Below are positions 28,601 to 40,600 of a stretch of DNA of 64,000 nucleotides, in pieces (the first letter of the stretch is position 1; the number at the start of each line of letters is the position of its first letter). A model generated the notes under the pieces. It was not told where the DNA came from. It did no database searches and worked only from the letters and a program-made list of their open reading frames with translations. Position numbers and translations under genes: made by a program. This stretch comes from Mesostigma viride. Its lineage: Eukaryota > Streptophyta > Mesostigmatophyceae > Mesostigmatales > Mesostigmataceae. The DNA is taken from positions 2,071,874 to 2,135,873 of the forward strand of contig RPFO01000188.1 in NCBI GenBank assembly GCA_009746045.1, in the 5' to 3' direction.

Positions 28601-31600
28601 ATGATCATGCCACACCTCGTGCTGTAGTTGTTGTACCCATAAGACATCTGCTCACAAAAAAGAAAACGAGGAAAAACAAGAAAAAGCAAGCGTCTTACCT
28701 GGTGTTGTAGTTCTTGCCATTGCAGCCGCACCACGGCTCATAGATGAGGGTCTGCGGGCACGTCTCGAACGGTGGCGGTGTCGAGCACACGCCGACGCCC
28801 GCGCAGTCCCCGTCTGGCTTGCGGCAGAACCGGCTCTCCACCCCGGGCGTGATCGGCCTCGTCCCGTTGCCCCCCGTGTCGTTCACGTTCTCCAGACCGC
28901 CCGACATGAGGCACTCGGCGTCGGAGCGGCACACCTGGCAGGCGCCCTCGTACATCACGTTAAGGCCGACGCGGAGGGCGTCACAGGCGGAGACAGTGCG
29001 GCCGCTGCATGTGCACACAGGGACGTACGCCAGATACGATGTCCCGTTGGGGTATACGGGGGACGTCGCCGTGATGTTGACCGTCCCTGGGCGCACGATC
29101 ACGGTCCCGTTGGGCAGGATGAACGTCCCGTTGGGGAGCGCGATCCCGTTGGTGAGGTTGCCGAGATTCGGCGGCAGCGCCGCGACGCAGAGGAGCGTGA
29201 AGTTCTTCTCGCGGCAGACGCCCCTGCCGAAGCACACGCCAGCGGGCTTGGCGCAGTAGCGTCTCCAGATGGTGGACGGCGTGGCCACGTCGTTGCACTC
29301 GCTGTCCTCGGCGCAGGCCTCCCCTTGGAAAGTGCATGAGCCCGCGTGGGCAACCGAGACGCCCTTTGCGTTGGCCTCGCACGTGCCGCCGTACGTGACG
29401 CCGTCGCAGCCGCACACCGGGTTGAAGAGGGCGCTGGGCAGCTGCATGCCGGTCCCTGGGAGGGCATCCACGGACCCTGCTGCGACGACAGAGGGGCAGG
29501 AGTCAAGCGACGGGCGGAGCGCGCAGCGACCCCGGGACTGCGGGGGCGGGGGTGCGGTGGAGGTGGGGGTGGTGGTGGGGGGTGGGAGGTGGGGGGTGGG
29601 GGTGGGGAATGGGAGGTACAGCGATGCGACGCGTGGCGGTGGGTACCATGGAACAGAAAGACAAAAAAGAAATAAAGAGACAGTGAACACGGGGGTTTGG
29701 CAAGGAATGTGGGACAGCCATCGGGTCTAGGATAGCGAGGTCTATTAAATGGTGCCATGGCTAGGGTGTGGGGGATGGTCAGAAGATGCAGTCAATATAG
29801 TACTACTCTGACTATTCCAAAACCCAGAAAATTTGTAGTTGATTATCAGCCCGCCCTAGCCCCATCCCCTTACCTGGCAGTCGGACTTGGAGCAGAAAAA
29901 GCTGTCAGCCGGGCAATCGTTGTTGCTGGCGCATGGGCGGCACATGCCTTGGTAGGCCACGCTGACACCCGCCACCAAGGCGGCGCACGGGTTCATGTAA
30001 TCCTTGCCGTCGCAGCCGCACACGTAGGAGATCTCGGCCGTGCACACCTGGGGCATATCCCTGAGGGCGACAGGGGGCAGAGGGCCGAAAATTGAAAGTT
30101 AATAACCAGGAACATTAAAACGCCAGAGGCGGGGGGATGCGGAGGGAGGGGATGACTGCGCGGGGGCAAAGGTTAAGGGGCCAAACGCTGCCATGAATCG
30201 AGGAACCAACCTCGCCTTCGCAGTTACACGCCTGTCTTCGTCTAAGGATGAAGTTTCCAAAGGTTGAGGGTGAACTTCTTTGAAAACACACCCGCACACA
30301 CTGCACCTTGTCACATCCTGATCAAGGAAACAAGCAGGCTTCCTAAGACAACAAATCTCTTGTCTTAAAAAGAAACACCTTCCCCTTCTCTAATAAACGT
30401 ACCAGTGCATGCCATGACCGCTGCACGTCCTGGATCACTAGAAAAAAAATGCGCACCTACTTTTCTACTAGAGAAAATATAATTCTTTTTTAAAAAACAT
30501 CAAAATCAGCAACCATACCGAGCTCATCAAGTTCTAAAGCTGTTGCCGTGATTTCTAAACTATATCGATGTCCATGCAAATACTGGCACTTATTTTGATG
30601 ACCAATAACTCTATGGCCAGAATCGAAGTCTATTTTTTGTTTCCTATCATGCACTTTTGCTGGTAGTACCTGCACAAGCCACGCCCGCCACACGTCCCGG
30701 TGGGACGCTCGCAAAACTGCCCCGCGCGGCAGGTGTCGTTACGCAGGCAGTAGCTAGCACTCTGGCACTCGCCACGTGTCGCCACGTTGATGCCCGCGCC
30801 CGCGGCTTCGCACGCGTTGCTGTACGTGACACCGTCGCAGCCGCAGAAGGGGCTGTAGTCGGCAGTGCACATGTCGGGCTTGGGCGTGCAGATGCCCCGC
30901 GAGCCGCAGGCGCCCGCATTGGTGGCGCAGTAGGAGGCGGCGTCACAGTCAGAATTGGTGGTGCAGGCGCGGGGGCACTCGGCGAGGCCGCACGCGCACT
31001 TCTTGGCGACGCTCGCGCGGGACTTGAGTGCGTCGCAACTGTTGTGTGCCAAGTTTGTTGTAAGAAGGCGGTGTGCAAATAATAATAGTGATGGTCAAGT
31101 AAATAATAATAAGTAAATAATAGTAGTGATGGTCAAGTAAATAATAATAGTAATGGTAATAAGTAAATAATGTTAGTGATGGTCAAGTAAGTAATAATAA
31201 TGATAAGTAAATAATATTAGTGATGGTCAAGGGCAGCCAGCGGTCAAGGTACCATGTGAGACCATGCTGTGGATCCCCTCTGGAGGGTACTGCTAAAGGA
31301 GGGAGGTGGTGAGGCTGTGATATATAAGGCCATGATGCCGCGAGGCATCCAGGTGATGCGGCCATCAGGCAGACCAGCGAGAGGAAAGGGAACCTCACCG
31401 GTCGGCATTTTCCAGTAACTTCAATAAGTCTTGAGGTTGCGGGGCGAAAGTACCGGGTAATTCATCCGAATGGCATCGAATAAAGAAAAACCAGGCATGG
31501 CCATGGCCCAGGCATGCAATACAGGCGATGTGGTTGCCTGCCCAGGGCCATGTGCACGCATCCCCGTGCCCTACTTCACGCTCACGCATCCCCATGCCCT

Positions 31601-34600
31601 ACCTCACGGCCCGATGACCGCGACCCAAGCCGTCTGCACCCATACGTTCACTCCGTACGCTTTCCGATGACTAGTTTCCTTACTATCACCACCAGTGACA
31701 AATGACTTCATGGCACGCCTCGGCCACTCACGGGCTGGGGTAGTCAGTGCCACCTGCACACATATTACTATCAATACTATTGCATAGATTTACCATCATC
31801 TATCAAGCAGCGTGCAGTCCAGGAACTCACAGGCTCGGGTAGTCGTTGCCGTCGCAGCTGCAGACAGGCTCCAGCAGCGAGGGGCCCAACAGCTCCGAGT
31901 GGCAGATCGTGGGCACCTTGGTGCACGTGCCCGGCTTGTCGACCGCGAGGTCGCCGCAGTTGGCCTCCAGGCAGAACTCGCCCTCCTGCACTCGAGGGGT
32001 TCATGGGAGGGGACATGTGCAGGTTCACGGGGGAGCAAGCAAACCGTGTTCATGTTGATATCATAAGCTTTTCTTTTCAAGAGGTTGGCCTCCAGGCAGA
32101 ACTCGCCCTCCTGCCCTCAAGATTTCCATAGGACGGACACAGTAGGTTACAGGAAAGGAGGTGAGCAGTGCATTTGCTGTGGGTGTTCTGTGCCCACAGT
32201 GGGCATCCCGGCAGAGCTCGTCCGGCCACTTTGTCTCCACATCACCGCTATACCTAAGCCAGTAACAGGTTGTAAGGAAGCTTCACAGTCCCCCCCAAGG
32301 CCTCACCTCGCAATCACCCTGTGTCAAGCATGACACGGGCGGCATGCACAGCCCCGGCGCAGCCACGTTCTGGCCCCGGGACCGCGCCAAGCACTCGCTC
32401 GGGTAGCCCTGGCCGTCGCACCCGCACACGAGCTCGTTGCGGGGCACCAGCACGGAGCTGGTGTTGGACCAGCAGGTGAGCTCCAGGGGGGGCGGCAGGC
32501 AGACGCCAGCAGACGCGCAGTCGCCCACGTTCTGTTGCACATGGCGTAAAACCAAACGACATGGTTCCCTTGACTTATTGCGTGGCAGCGGAAACTGCAA
32601 GCTCAACAATTAATCGAGTTGGAACCGTATAATACAGAACCCCCATCAATGCAAACTTGCGCCCACCACCCCAGCATCTTGCTGCAGTAGCGGCTGAGCA
32701 CTGTCACCGTGGCGAGTACCTCAAGCAAGACAGTGAGCGATATATTGGTTGTGAAGACGTGTGTGTGTAAGCAAACCACCCTGCTGGCAATACCTTGCTG
32801 CAGTAGCGGCTGAGCACCGGAACGGTGGCGGGCTGGCCGTCGACACCGATGTGGGGGATGTAGTTGCCGAAGCAGTCGTCGTTGCCCTGGCACACCCTGC
32901 AGGCGGCGCAAGCAACGATGAGTTGGTCATTGGCCAAGAACTATTATTATGTCAATGTCAATGTGATCAACTTGCTCACCATTTCTTCTTGAGAGAAGCC
33001 CCATGCATCAACTGCCCCAGAGCCAAAGGGCTGGATGGCCTACTTGCGCGTCTTACTACCTTGAAAGAAACACCATAAGCAGAAACCAGACCCGAGTTTC
33101 ATGACACCATCTTCAGAACCACACACCAAGGAGCATACCTGCATTGATTCAACACCTGCATTGATTCCTCCTACCCACTCCCTGCCTCTTCTCCTTCGCA
33201 CACAGAAAATTGTTACCAGCCACAGGCGACCCAAAGGACAAGGCGTCAACTGGCATGTACCAAGTGGCACTGACAAGGCATTTTCCAACTGGAACTTGCA
33301 AGGCATTCACCTACTGGCGCTTGCAAGGCATTTACTGGGCACAGGACGAGATATTTTTGTTGGCCCTCGCCCTTGTACACAGAGCTTCATCCACAGCGCA
33401 AGATGCTCCCATCCTCACCACATAAAACTTCTTACTTTGGCACTCCCACATGCATGGCACATGCATGCAACGCCTGCACTACTTACTGGCACTCCCCCTC
33501 GTACGCGATGTTCCACCCATTGACCGCCGCCTCGCAGCTCGGCACTGTGCGCCCGTCGCACGTGCAGACAGGTGTCGCCAACACGGAGCGGCAGTCGATG
33601 GTGGAGCGCGACCGGCAGATGCCGCGACCAGAGCACTGGCCGGGCGCGCGGTAGCAGAACTGTGGGGTGGCCGTGGGGGGGGATGATAGGCAAGCCAATC
33701 GGAAGCCAAGCAGGAAGCCAATACAGTTAGCAGCGAGCACTCGCAAGGCGCGCGAAAGCAGATAGTTGAGGCGGTGATAATGGAGCATTGATAGCCGGCC
33801 AATAGGAAGCCAACAGGAAGATTAGTTATGACCTGGCCGGGCGCACAGTAGCAGGCGGGATAGCAGAATGGCGTGCGACGGGGGACAAGAGGTAGGAGAG
33901 CAAACAAAGAACCCGATAAGAAGTCAACAAGAAGTCATGAAAAGGGCTATAGAAAGAGCACGCCCAGAGGTTAGACATTCTTGAGCTGATTACTGCCACC
34001 GCCCCGCCTCGTTTCCAGCCCCCCATCACCCACCTGCCCCTCGTACGCGCAATCTGAGTCCTGCGTGCACACGCCATTCGGGTTCGGGCACTGCCCCTCG
34101 GCAAAAAGGTTGGTCCCTGCCGCATTGGCCGAGCACTCGTCCGGGTACTTGCGCCCGTCACATCCGCACACAGGGTTGTACCAGATGCCGTCGCTGCTGT
34201 TGCGGCCGTTGACGAGTCCGAGGTAGACCGGGCACGTCTGTGTGTGTTGGAGAGGGGGGGGAGCAGGGGAGAAGAGACAGGGAGAATCGGGGGTGGGCAA
34301 GAGGAAGAGATACTGGGGAAGAATCAGAAAGAAAAAAAAAGGGATGGCGTTGGGTTTCTAGGGTGGGAAAGGACGCATGACAGGCAAGCATGCCCACGCA
34401 GTGTGGTACGTGCCGTAACCACTAACAGTCCGCGTTGAAGTGCCTCGTGTGGCAGTCGTGTACAATAATCATGCCCAACCTCGTCCACATTCGTCCAAAC
34501 TAGTCCAAACCGGTCCACACATATCCCAAGTAGTCAGCGTTGCTTACCTCCTGCAGCAGTGAATGCTAACACAGTCTATACACTACTATACACACAGCAT

Positions 34601-37600
34601 ATCCAAACCAGTCCTGACTGGTCTGCGCTGACCGCGCACCTTCTGTGTCATGGTCGCGTACGACGTCAGTCTAAACAGCCTAGTCCAAACTATTCCAGAC
34701 TAGTCAGCCTTGCATACCTCCTGCAGCGGGCGCACAGAGCACACGCCCGGCTCCCCGCATGCCGCCTTCTTGCAAAAGAAGGCGTCCTCACCCCCGCAGT
34801 CCGCGTTGCTGTCGCACTTGCGGCACTCTCCCAGGTAGGCGAGCGCCCCTTGCTTGCCGCTACCCGACGCCTCACAAGCACTAGCATACGTGACCCCGTC
34901 ACAACCGCACACCGACTCCCCAGGGTCGGCCTCGCCCAAAACGGACACGTCACACGCGGGCCGGCACGTGCCGATGCCCCCGCACTTGCCAAAGGGCTTG
35001 GAGCAGACCTCGTTCTCGGCCTGGCAGTCCGCGTTGGCCATGCAGCGCACGGAGCAGCGGCCCTCGTAGAGGAGGTTGACCCCTCTGCGGGCCATCTCGC
35101 AGAGACTGGGGTACTCGACCAGGTCGCAGCCGCACATCTGGCTCGGGTGGGGGAAAAGTTTAGATGGCGCAGGTGGGGGGGGAGTCAAGGTATTTCAATG
35201 GGCAAAAGTCCGGCAGAGGCAGGGCAGACAATGTCAATCACACCAAACGCTATTCTTAGCAAAGCAAGCAGCCCTTGGTGAAACAGGTCCCGCAGAGGGC
35301 AGGTCAGGCATTCCTAAGACGGGGGCAGGCAACGCGGGGCGGCAGCGGGCACGATGAGGGCAGGCATTAATAACACAAGGGTAGGCTATACCTTCGCGAT
35401 GCCACCGGGTGGCTCAGTTCCAAGCTGTCACCGGCGGGAAGCTCACGCTGAAACTTTTGCTTTATCTTGCGCTTGAAAGTTGAACGCCCACGTGGGCTGC
35501 TATCGTGTGCACCATCACAGATCTAGGCCGCTCCCTGATCACAGCAACAGACAACCTTGTCTACACGACCAAAAAAAAATTTGTCCATTTGACGGGAAAA
35601 AAAAAATTAATACGATTGAATAGATAATGGAAGTTAGTTAGTGCATCCCTACAGGTGTTCTGGTAGAAAAGAATACTGGATAACAGCACACCATGCTGAG
35701 GCAGCAGCCTGCATGGCGACGATCGACACATTTGCCCACATCAATCAGTACTCACTATTACTACTATAACAACAATATTGGGCACTACAAATGCTGAGGA
35801 ACCCACCGGTGTTGCGATAACCGTCTGCGGGCATTCCCCAGTCTCCAAGGGAACGCACTGGCCGGGCGCGCCGCACGTCTCGGTACGGCAATACTCCCCC
35901 GCGCCACAGTCGGTGTTGGCCAGGCAGCGCTTGCAGACTTCGGCCCCGCAGGGGCATCGGCTGGAGATGCCCTTGCCCAGTTGGGCCGCCTCACAGCTGC
36001 GATGGGAAGACCGCAGGACAGGCGGTATAGGCAGGGACATGCAGGAGGGGGCATTAGGGCAGGTAGCTGTAGAGTATTAGGACAGGCAGCCGTAAAGAAT
36101 TAGGACAGGCAGCAGAAGAGTTTTAGGACAGGTATCATAGCCCTAATATGGCAGCCACAGAGTATTAGCAGACTTTTCGCGACTGTCCTGGAGATAGCGC
36201 CCATACCCCGGGGACGTCCGATTGGCCCGAGGGGGGGGGGGGGGGTCCGAACCCCCCACGCCCGATTTTATGAAGGGGGGGGGGGGGAGAGGGGTAGGGG
36301 GCAAGCCTTTTTTACCCACCAACCCACCCACCCCCCGGGACCCCGGGGGTGGCAACGAATGAGGGGGCGGGGGGGGGGGGGTGGCTGACCCCCTAACCCC
36401 GGGGGGTTCCCGTGGCTGTGTGTGTGTGTGTGTGAGGGGGTGATTGACTCCCTCCCTCTCGGGCGATATCTCCAGGAGTGTCGCGAATAGGCTGTTACAT
36501 GGTATCGCAAAGCCTATCCGGGGTTTGGGCGATATCTCCAGGAGTGTCACGAATAGGCTGTTGGGGCAGGTAGTCATACGACTGGCAGCCGAAGAGTATT
36601 AGGACAGGCAGCCATAGGACGGGCAGTAGAAGAGTGTTAGGACAGGCAGCCATAGGACGGGCAGTAGAAGAGTATTAGGACAGGCAGCCATAGGACGGGC
36701 AGTAGAAGAGTGTTAGGACAGGCAGCCATAGGACGGGCAGTAGAAGAGTATTAGGACAGGCAGCCATAGGACGGGCAGTAGAAGAGTGTTAGGACAGGCA
36801 CTCACAGGACGGGCAGCCATAAGACACCCCCCCTGCTCTTGCATCCGAAAGAGCCCTGTTGCTTCCTCAATACCACATCCTGCGACATGGCGACTGGCAT
36901 GCCGTCCAGATCGCTACTCTATGGTGTGTGCTGTTTGTACCAAAAAAGTTTGATGGAAAGAAAGTCTTGCTCATGCTCGGTGCCGCAACTCACATGCTGC
37001 CTTGGGTGTTGCCATCGCAGTCGCACACCTCGGTGTTGGGCATGGGGGGAGGGCAAACGTCGGGGATGGGCAGGCACCTGCCCAGCTGGCCGTCGCCGCA
37101 CACGCGCGTCAAGCAGAAGTGGGGGGTCCCCGGGAACTTGGCATCACAGTCCGCGTTCGAGCGGCACAGGTCATAGGGGCAGCTGCCAGCACAAAAATAG
37201 AATGGTCGGGGATGCAAGGGCAAGCAAAATGGGAGGGCAAACAGGATTGAAAAAGCAAATTGTATCAACAATTGCTTGGTTGGAAAAAAATTGCGCCCCA
37301 CCCCTCCCTCGAAGCGAAAAACCCTCCCTTAAAATAGGATGATCCAATGGGGCAAAAGGAAGACGTGGAAGTGGACCACGGTGCACGTACATGCCCAGGT
37401 ATCTGAATCTGATGACTATCTAAGGTTCACAAAACAAACACTCACAAGCCAAGAGCAACGATTAGCAATAAAGCAGAGGGCCCACGCGCCTGCCCCGGTG
37501 GACGACTGTTGAGAGTCTGAAACAACCGCTCATACGCTTAAAGCAGCAATGAGTTTGAAACCATTGCGGCCGCTCACCGCGCCCACGAGCACCGAGGCTC

Positions 37601-40600
37601 ATAACCACCTGCACACACCTGCCAAGGCTGATAACGCGGGTGCCGTTGCGGTTGGCGGCACAAGACGACCGGTACGTGATCCCGTCGCACCCACACACTG
37701 GCTGCAAGTAAGACGGAAACCCGCCAGGTGGCAGCGCCGGGTCTACGCACATGCAGAGGCCCGTCACGGGGTCACAAGAGCAGCCGCCGCTGCCACCCCC
37801 ACCATCGAGCTCATCACCGGGGCAGCGCTCGGGCTTCCACTGGCACACGCCCTCGCGGCCGCAGCCACCTGAGGCAATGGCAATAGGGGAGTTGTCGCAG
37901 AGGCCCAGGGCACCGCGCTCACAGGGGCGCTCTGGGCTGCCAGGTGGCGGCGCGAGGAGATGGCAGGGGACGGCGACACAGGGGAGCAGAGACAGAGCAA
38001 CGAGGGGGGGGGACCGTTAGAGTATGAAGGTGCAAAGGAGTTCTGGGTGGCCGTGAGCATCACTTTCTGTTTATGGACTTGTCTCAGCTGACATCTGGGT
38101 GGCTTTAGTTTAGCTGCGCGTCGCACCAAGTGCTTCGCTCCATAATTATTATTCTTTTCTACTCGTACCGAAGCGGCAAAGCAAGACAAAAACGGGTGGC
38201 TATCGGTCGTACCTTCCCTCTTGACAGATGCCGGTGGCGGCGTCACAGACAAGAGTCAGGTTCCCACGCGGGCTGCCATGACCCACGACACGGAAAGATG
38301 GGGGGGGGGGGAGAGACAAAGGGGGGGGTTAGGTGGCAAGCAAACATAGAAAGGAACTCTCAGGGCCGTGTCAGCATGACTGACTATAAGCCATCCAACC
38401 ACAACAAACAATGCTGCCAGCCGCCAGCACACGATCTCATCTCGTGCCACCCATACGCGACAACAGCAAACAGTAGTAACTGTGGGCAAGAGCAACACTG
38501 CAACACTGCAACACTGCAACCCTGCAACCCTGCAACCCTGCAACCCTGCAACCCTGCAACCCTGCAACCCTGCAACCCTGCAACCCTGCAACCCTGCAAC
38601 CCTGCAACCCTGCAACCCTGCAACCCTGCGACCCTGCGACCCTGCAACCCTGCAACCCTGCAACCAACCAACCAACCAACCAACCAACCAACCCGCCCGC
38701 CTGCCCGCCCGCCCGCCCGCCCGCCCGCCCGCCCGCCCGCCCGCCCGCCCGCCCGCCCGCCCGCCCGCCCGCCCGCCCGCCCGCCCGCCCCGCCCGCCCG
38801 CCCGCCCGCCCAACCAGGCGAGCAAACAGCCAGCGAGCCATGCAGACCACAACCACCACAACAGCAACCAGTCCATCAACAACCACCGCGATAAAAGCAT
38901 AAGCAAAATCCCACATAAGAATGCTCATAAGCAGTTGGTCTGCACACAAGCGGCAATCCTGTGTAAAACATACATCCCTCCCTTCCCCATACGCCGCTCC
39001 CCCTTACACCCTTCCTCCCCGATCCTCTCCTACCCCATCCCCCCGCTCACCCGAGCCCCAGCGCCCCTGTCACGGGCAGCATGTCGCGCTGCGCGGCGGC
39101 CAGAATGGCATGCTGGCAGAACATGTGGCTGGGACAGGTGGCGCCCGACGAGCCGCCGCAGGGCAGCTGGCACTGGCCGTCGTACGCCACCAGCTCGCCT
39201 ACCATGGAGGCTGCGCAGGCCGACATGTACGTCTGGCCGTCGCAGCCACACACGGGCTCCCACACGGCGGGGCAGACCTCCACGCGCTGGGAGAGGGGGG
39301 GGGGGGGGGGAGAGGCGGAGGGAGAGGGGGGTCAGGAAGAAGAGAATAGACGAGAAGAAAGAGGGCAGGAGAAGGCGGTGGGTACGGAAGATACTTGTTT
39401 CAGTTGGCAAACGGAACGGGGATACCCGTTTTACAATCTGATGCCGCACTGGCCTTGCAGCTCCCCGCGCCAACGAGACATTGTTCTCTCCCTTGTGCGT
39501 TCCTTCCTCTGGGACAAACTTGTGCGTTCCTTCCCATGGGACAAACTTGCGCGTTCCTTCCTATGGGACAAACTTGTGCGTTCCTTCCTATGGGACAAAC
39601 TTGTGCGTTCCTTCCTATGGGACAAACTTGTGCGTTCCTTCCTATGGGACAAACTTGCGCGTTCCTTCCTATGGGACAAACTTGTGCGTTCCTTCCTATG
39701 GGACAAACTTGTGCGTTCCTTCCTATGGGACAAACTTGTGCGTTCCTTCCTATGGGACAAACTTGTGCGTTCCTTCCTATGGGACAAACTTGTGCGTTCC
39801 TTCCTATGGGACAAACTTGTGCGTTCCTTCCTCTGGGACAAACTTGTGCGTTCCTTCCTATGGGACAAACTTGCGCGTTCCTTCCTCTGGGACAAACTTG
39901 CGCGTTCCTTCCTCTGGGACAAACTTGTGCGTTCCTTCCTCTGGGACAAACTTGCGCGTTCCTTCCTATGGGACAAACTTGCGCGTTCCTTCCTATGGGA
40001 CAAACTTGTGCGTTCCTTCCTATGGGACAAACTTGTGCGTTCCTTCCTATGGGACAAACTTGTGCGTTCCTTCCTCTGGGACAAACTTGCGCGTTCCTTC
40101 CTATGGGACAAACTTGCGGATTACTTGGGACGTCACAGTCCCATTCGTCGTTCAGATAACGGGCTGGTTGGTGTCAATGTCGAGATAGCCAAGTACCCAG
40201 AACATGCGATCCACACCCACCGCCTCGCGTGCATGAGAGCCAAAACAAAGAGTAAACCCATCCTCAGCGCATCCTCTGGCATGCCATGGGGACAGCTCCA
40301 TCCCCCTCCCCTCCCATACCCCCATCCCACCCCCACCCTGCTCCCTTCGCAGCAAATATAGCTCACATCGCGGCACACGCCCTCCTCATCACTGCAGCTG
40401 GGGGCGAAGCAGAACTGGGACTCGCCGCAGCCTGAGCTGTCGGCGCGCGAGCAGGGCACGCAGGGACCCTGGTGCAGCACGCGGGCGCCGGCCAGCGCAG
40501 CCTCGCAGGAGCTGCCGTACGTCACCAGGTCGCACCCGCACACCTGTGCCCCTTGGACGCGGGGACAGTCTACGTTGGGACGCTGCTCGCACTTGCCAGG

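Noticed and set aside
38130-39441. Pro/Ala/Thr/Asn-rich ORFs as cell-wall (hydroxyproline-rich) proteins
   Set aside because: They are read from the CTGCAACC and CCCG simple arrays in Kazal intron 5.
39081-40361. 426-, 254- and 235-codon ORFs (LVRSFLWDK-type repeats) as repeat proteins
   Set aside because: They exist only because a 27-bp minisatellite has a period divisible by three; they lie in an intron of the Kazal gene.
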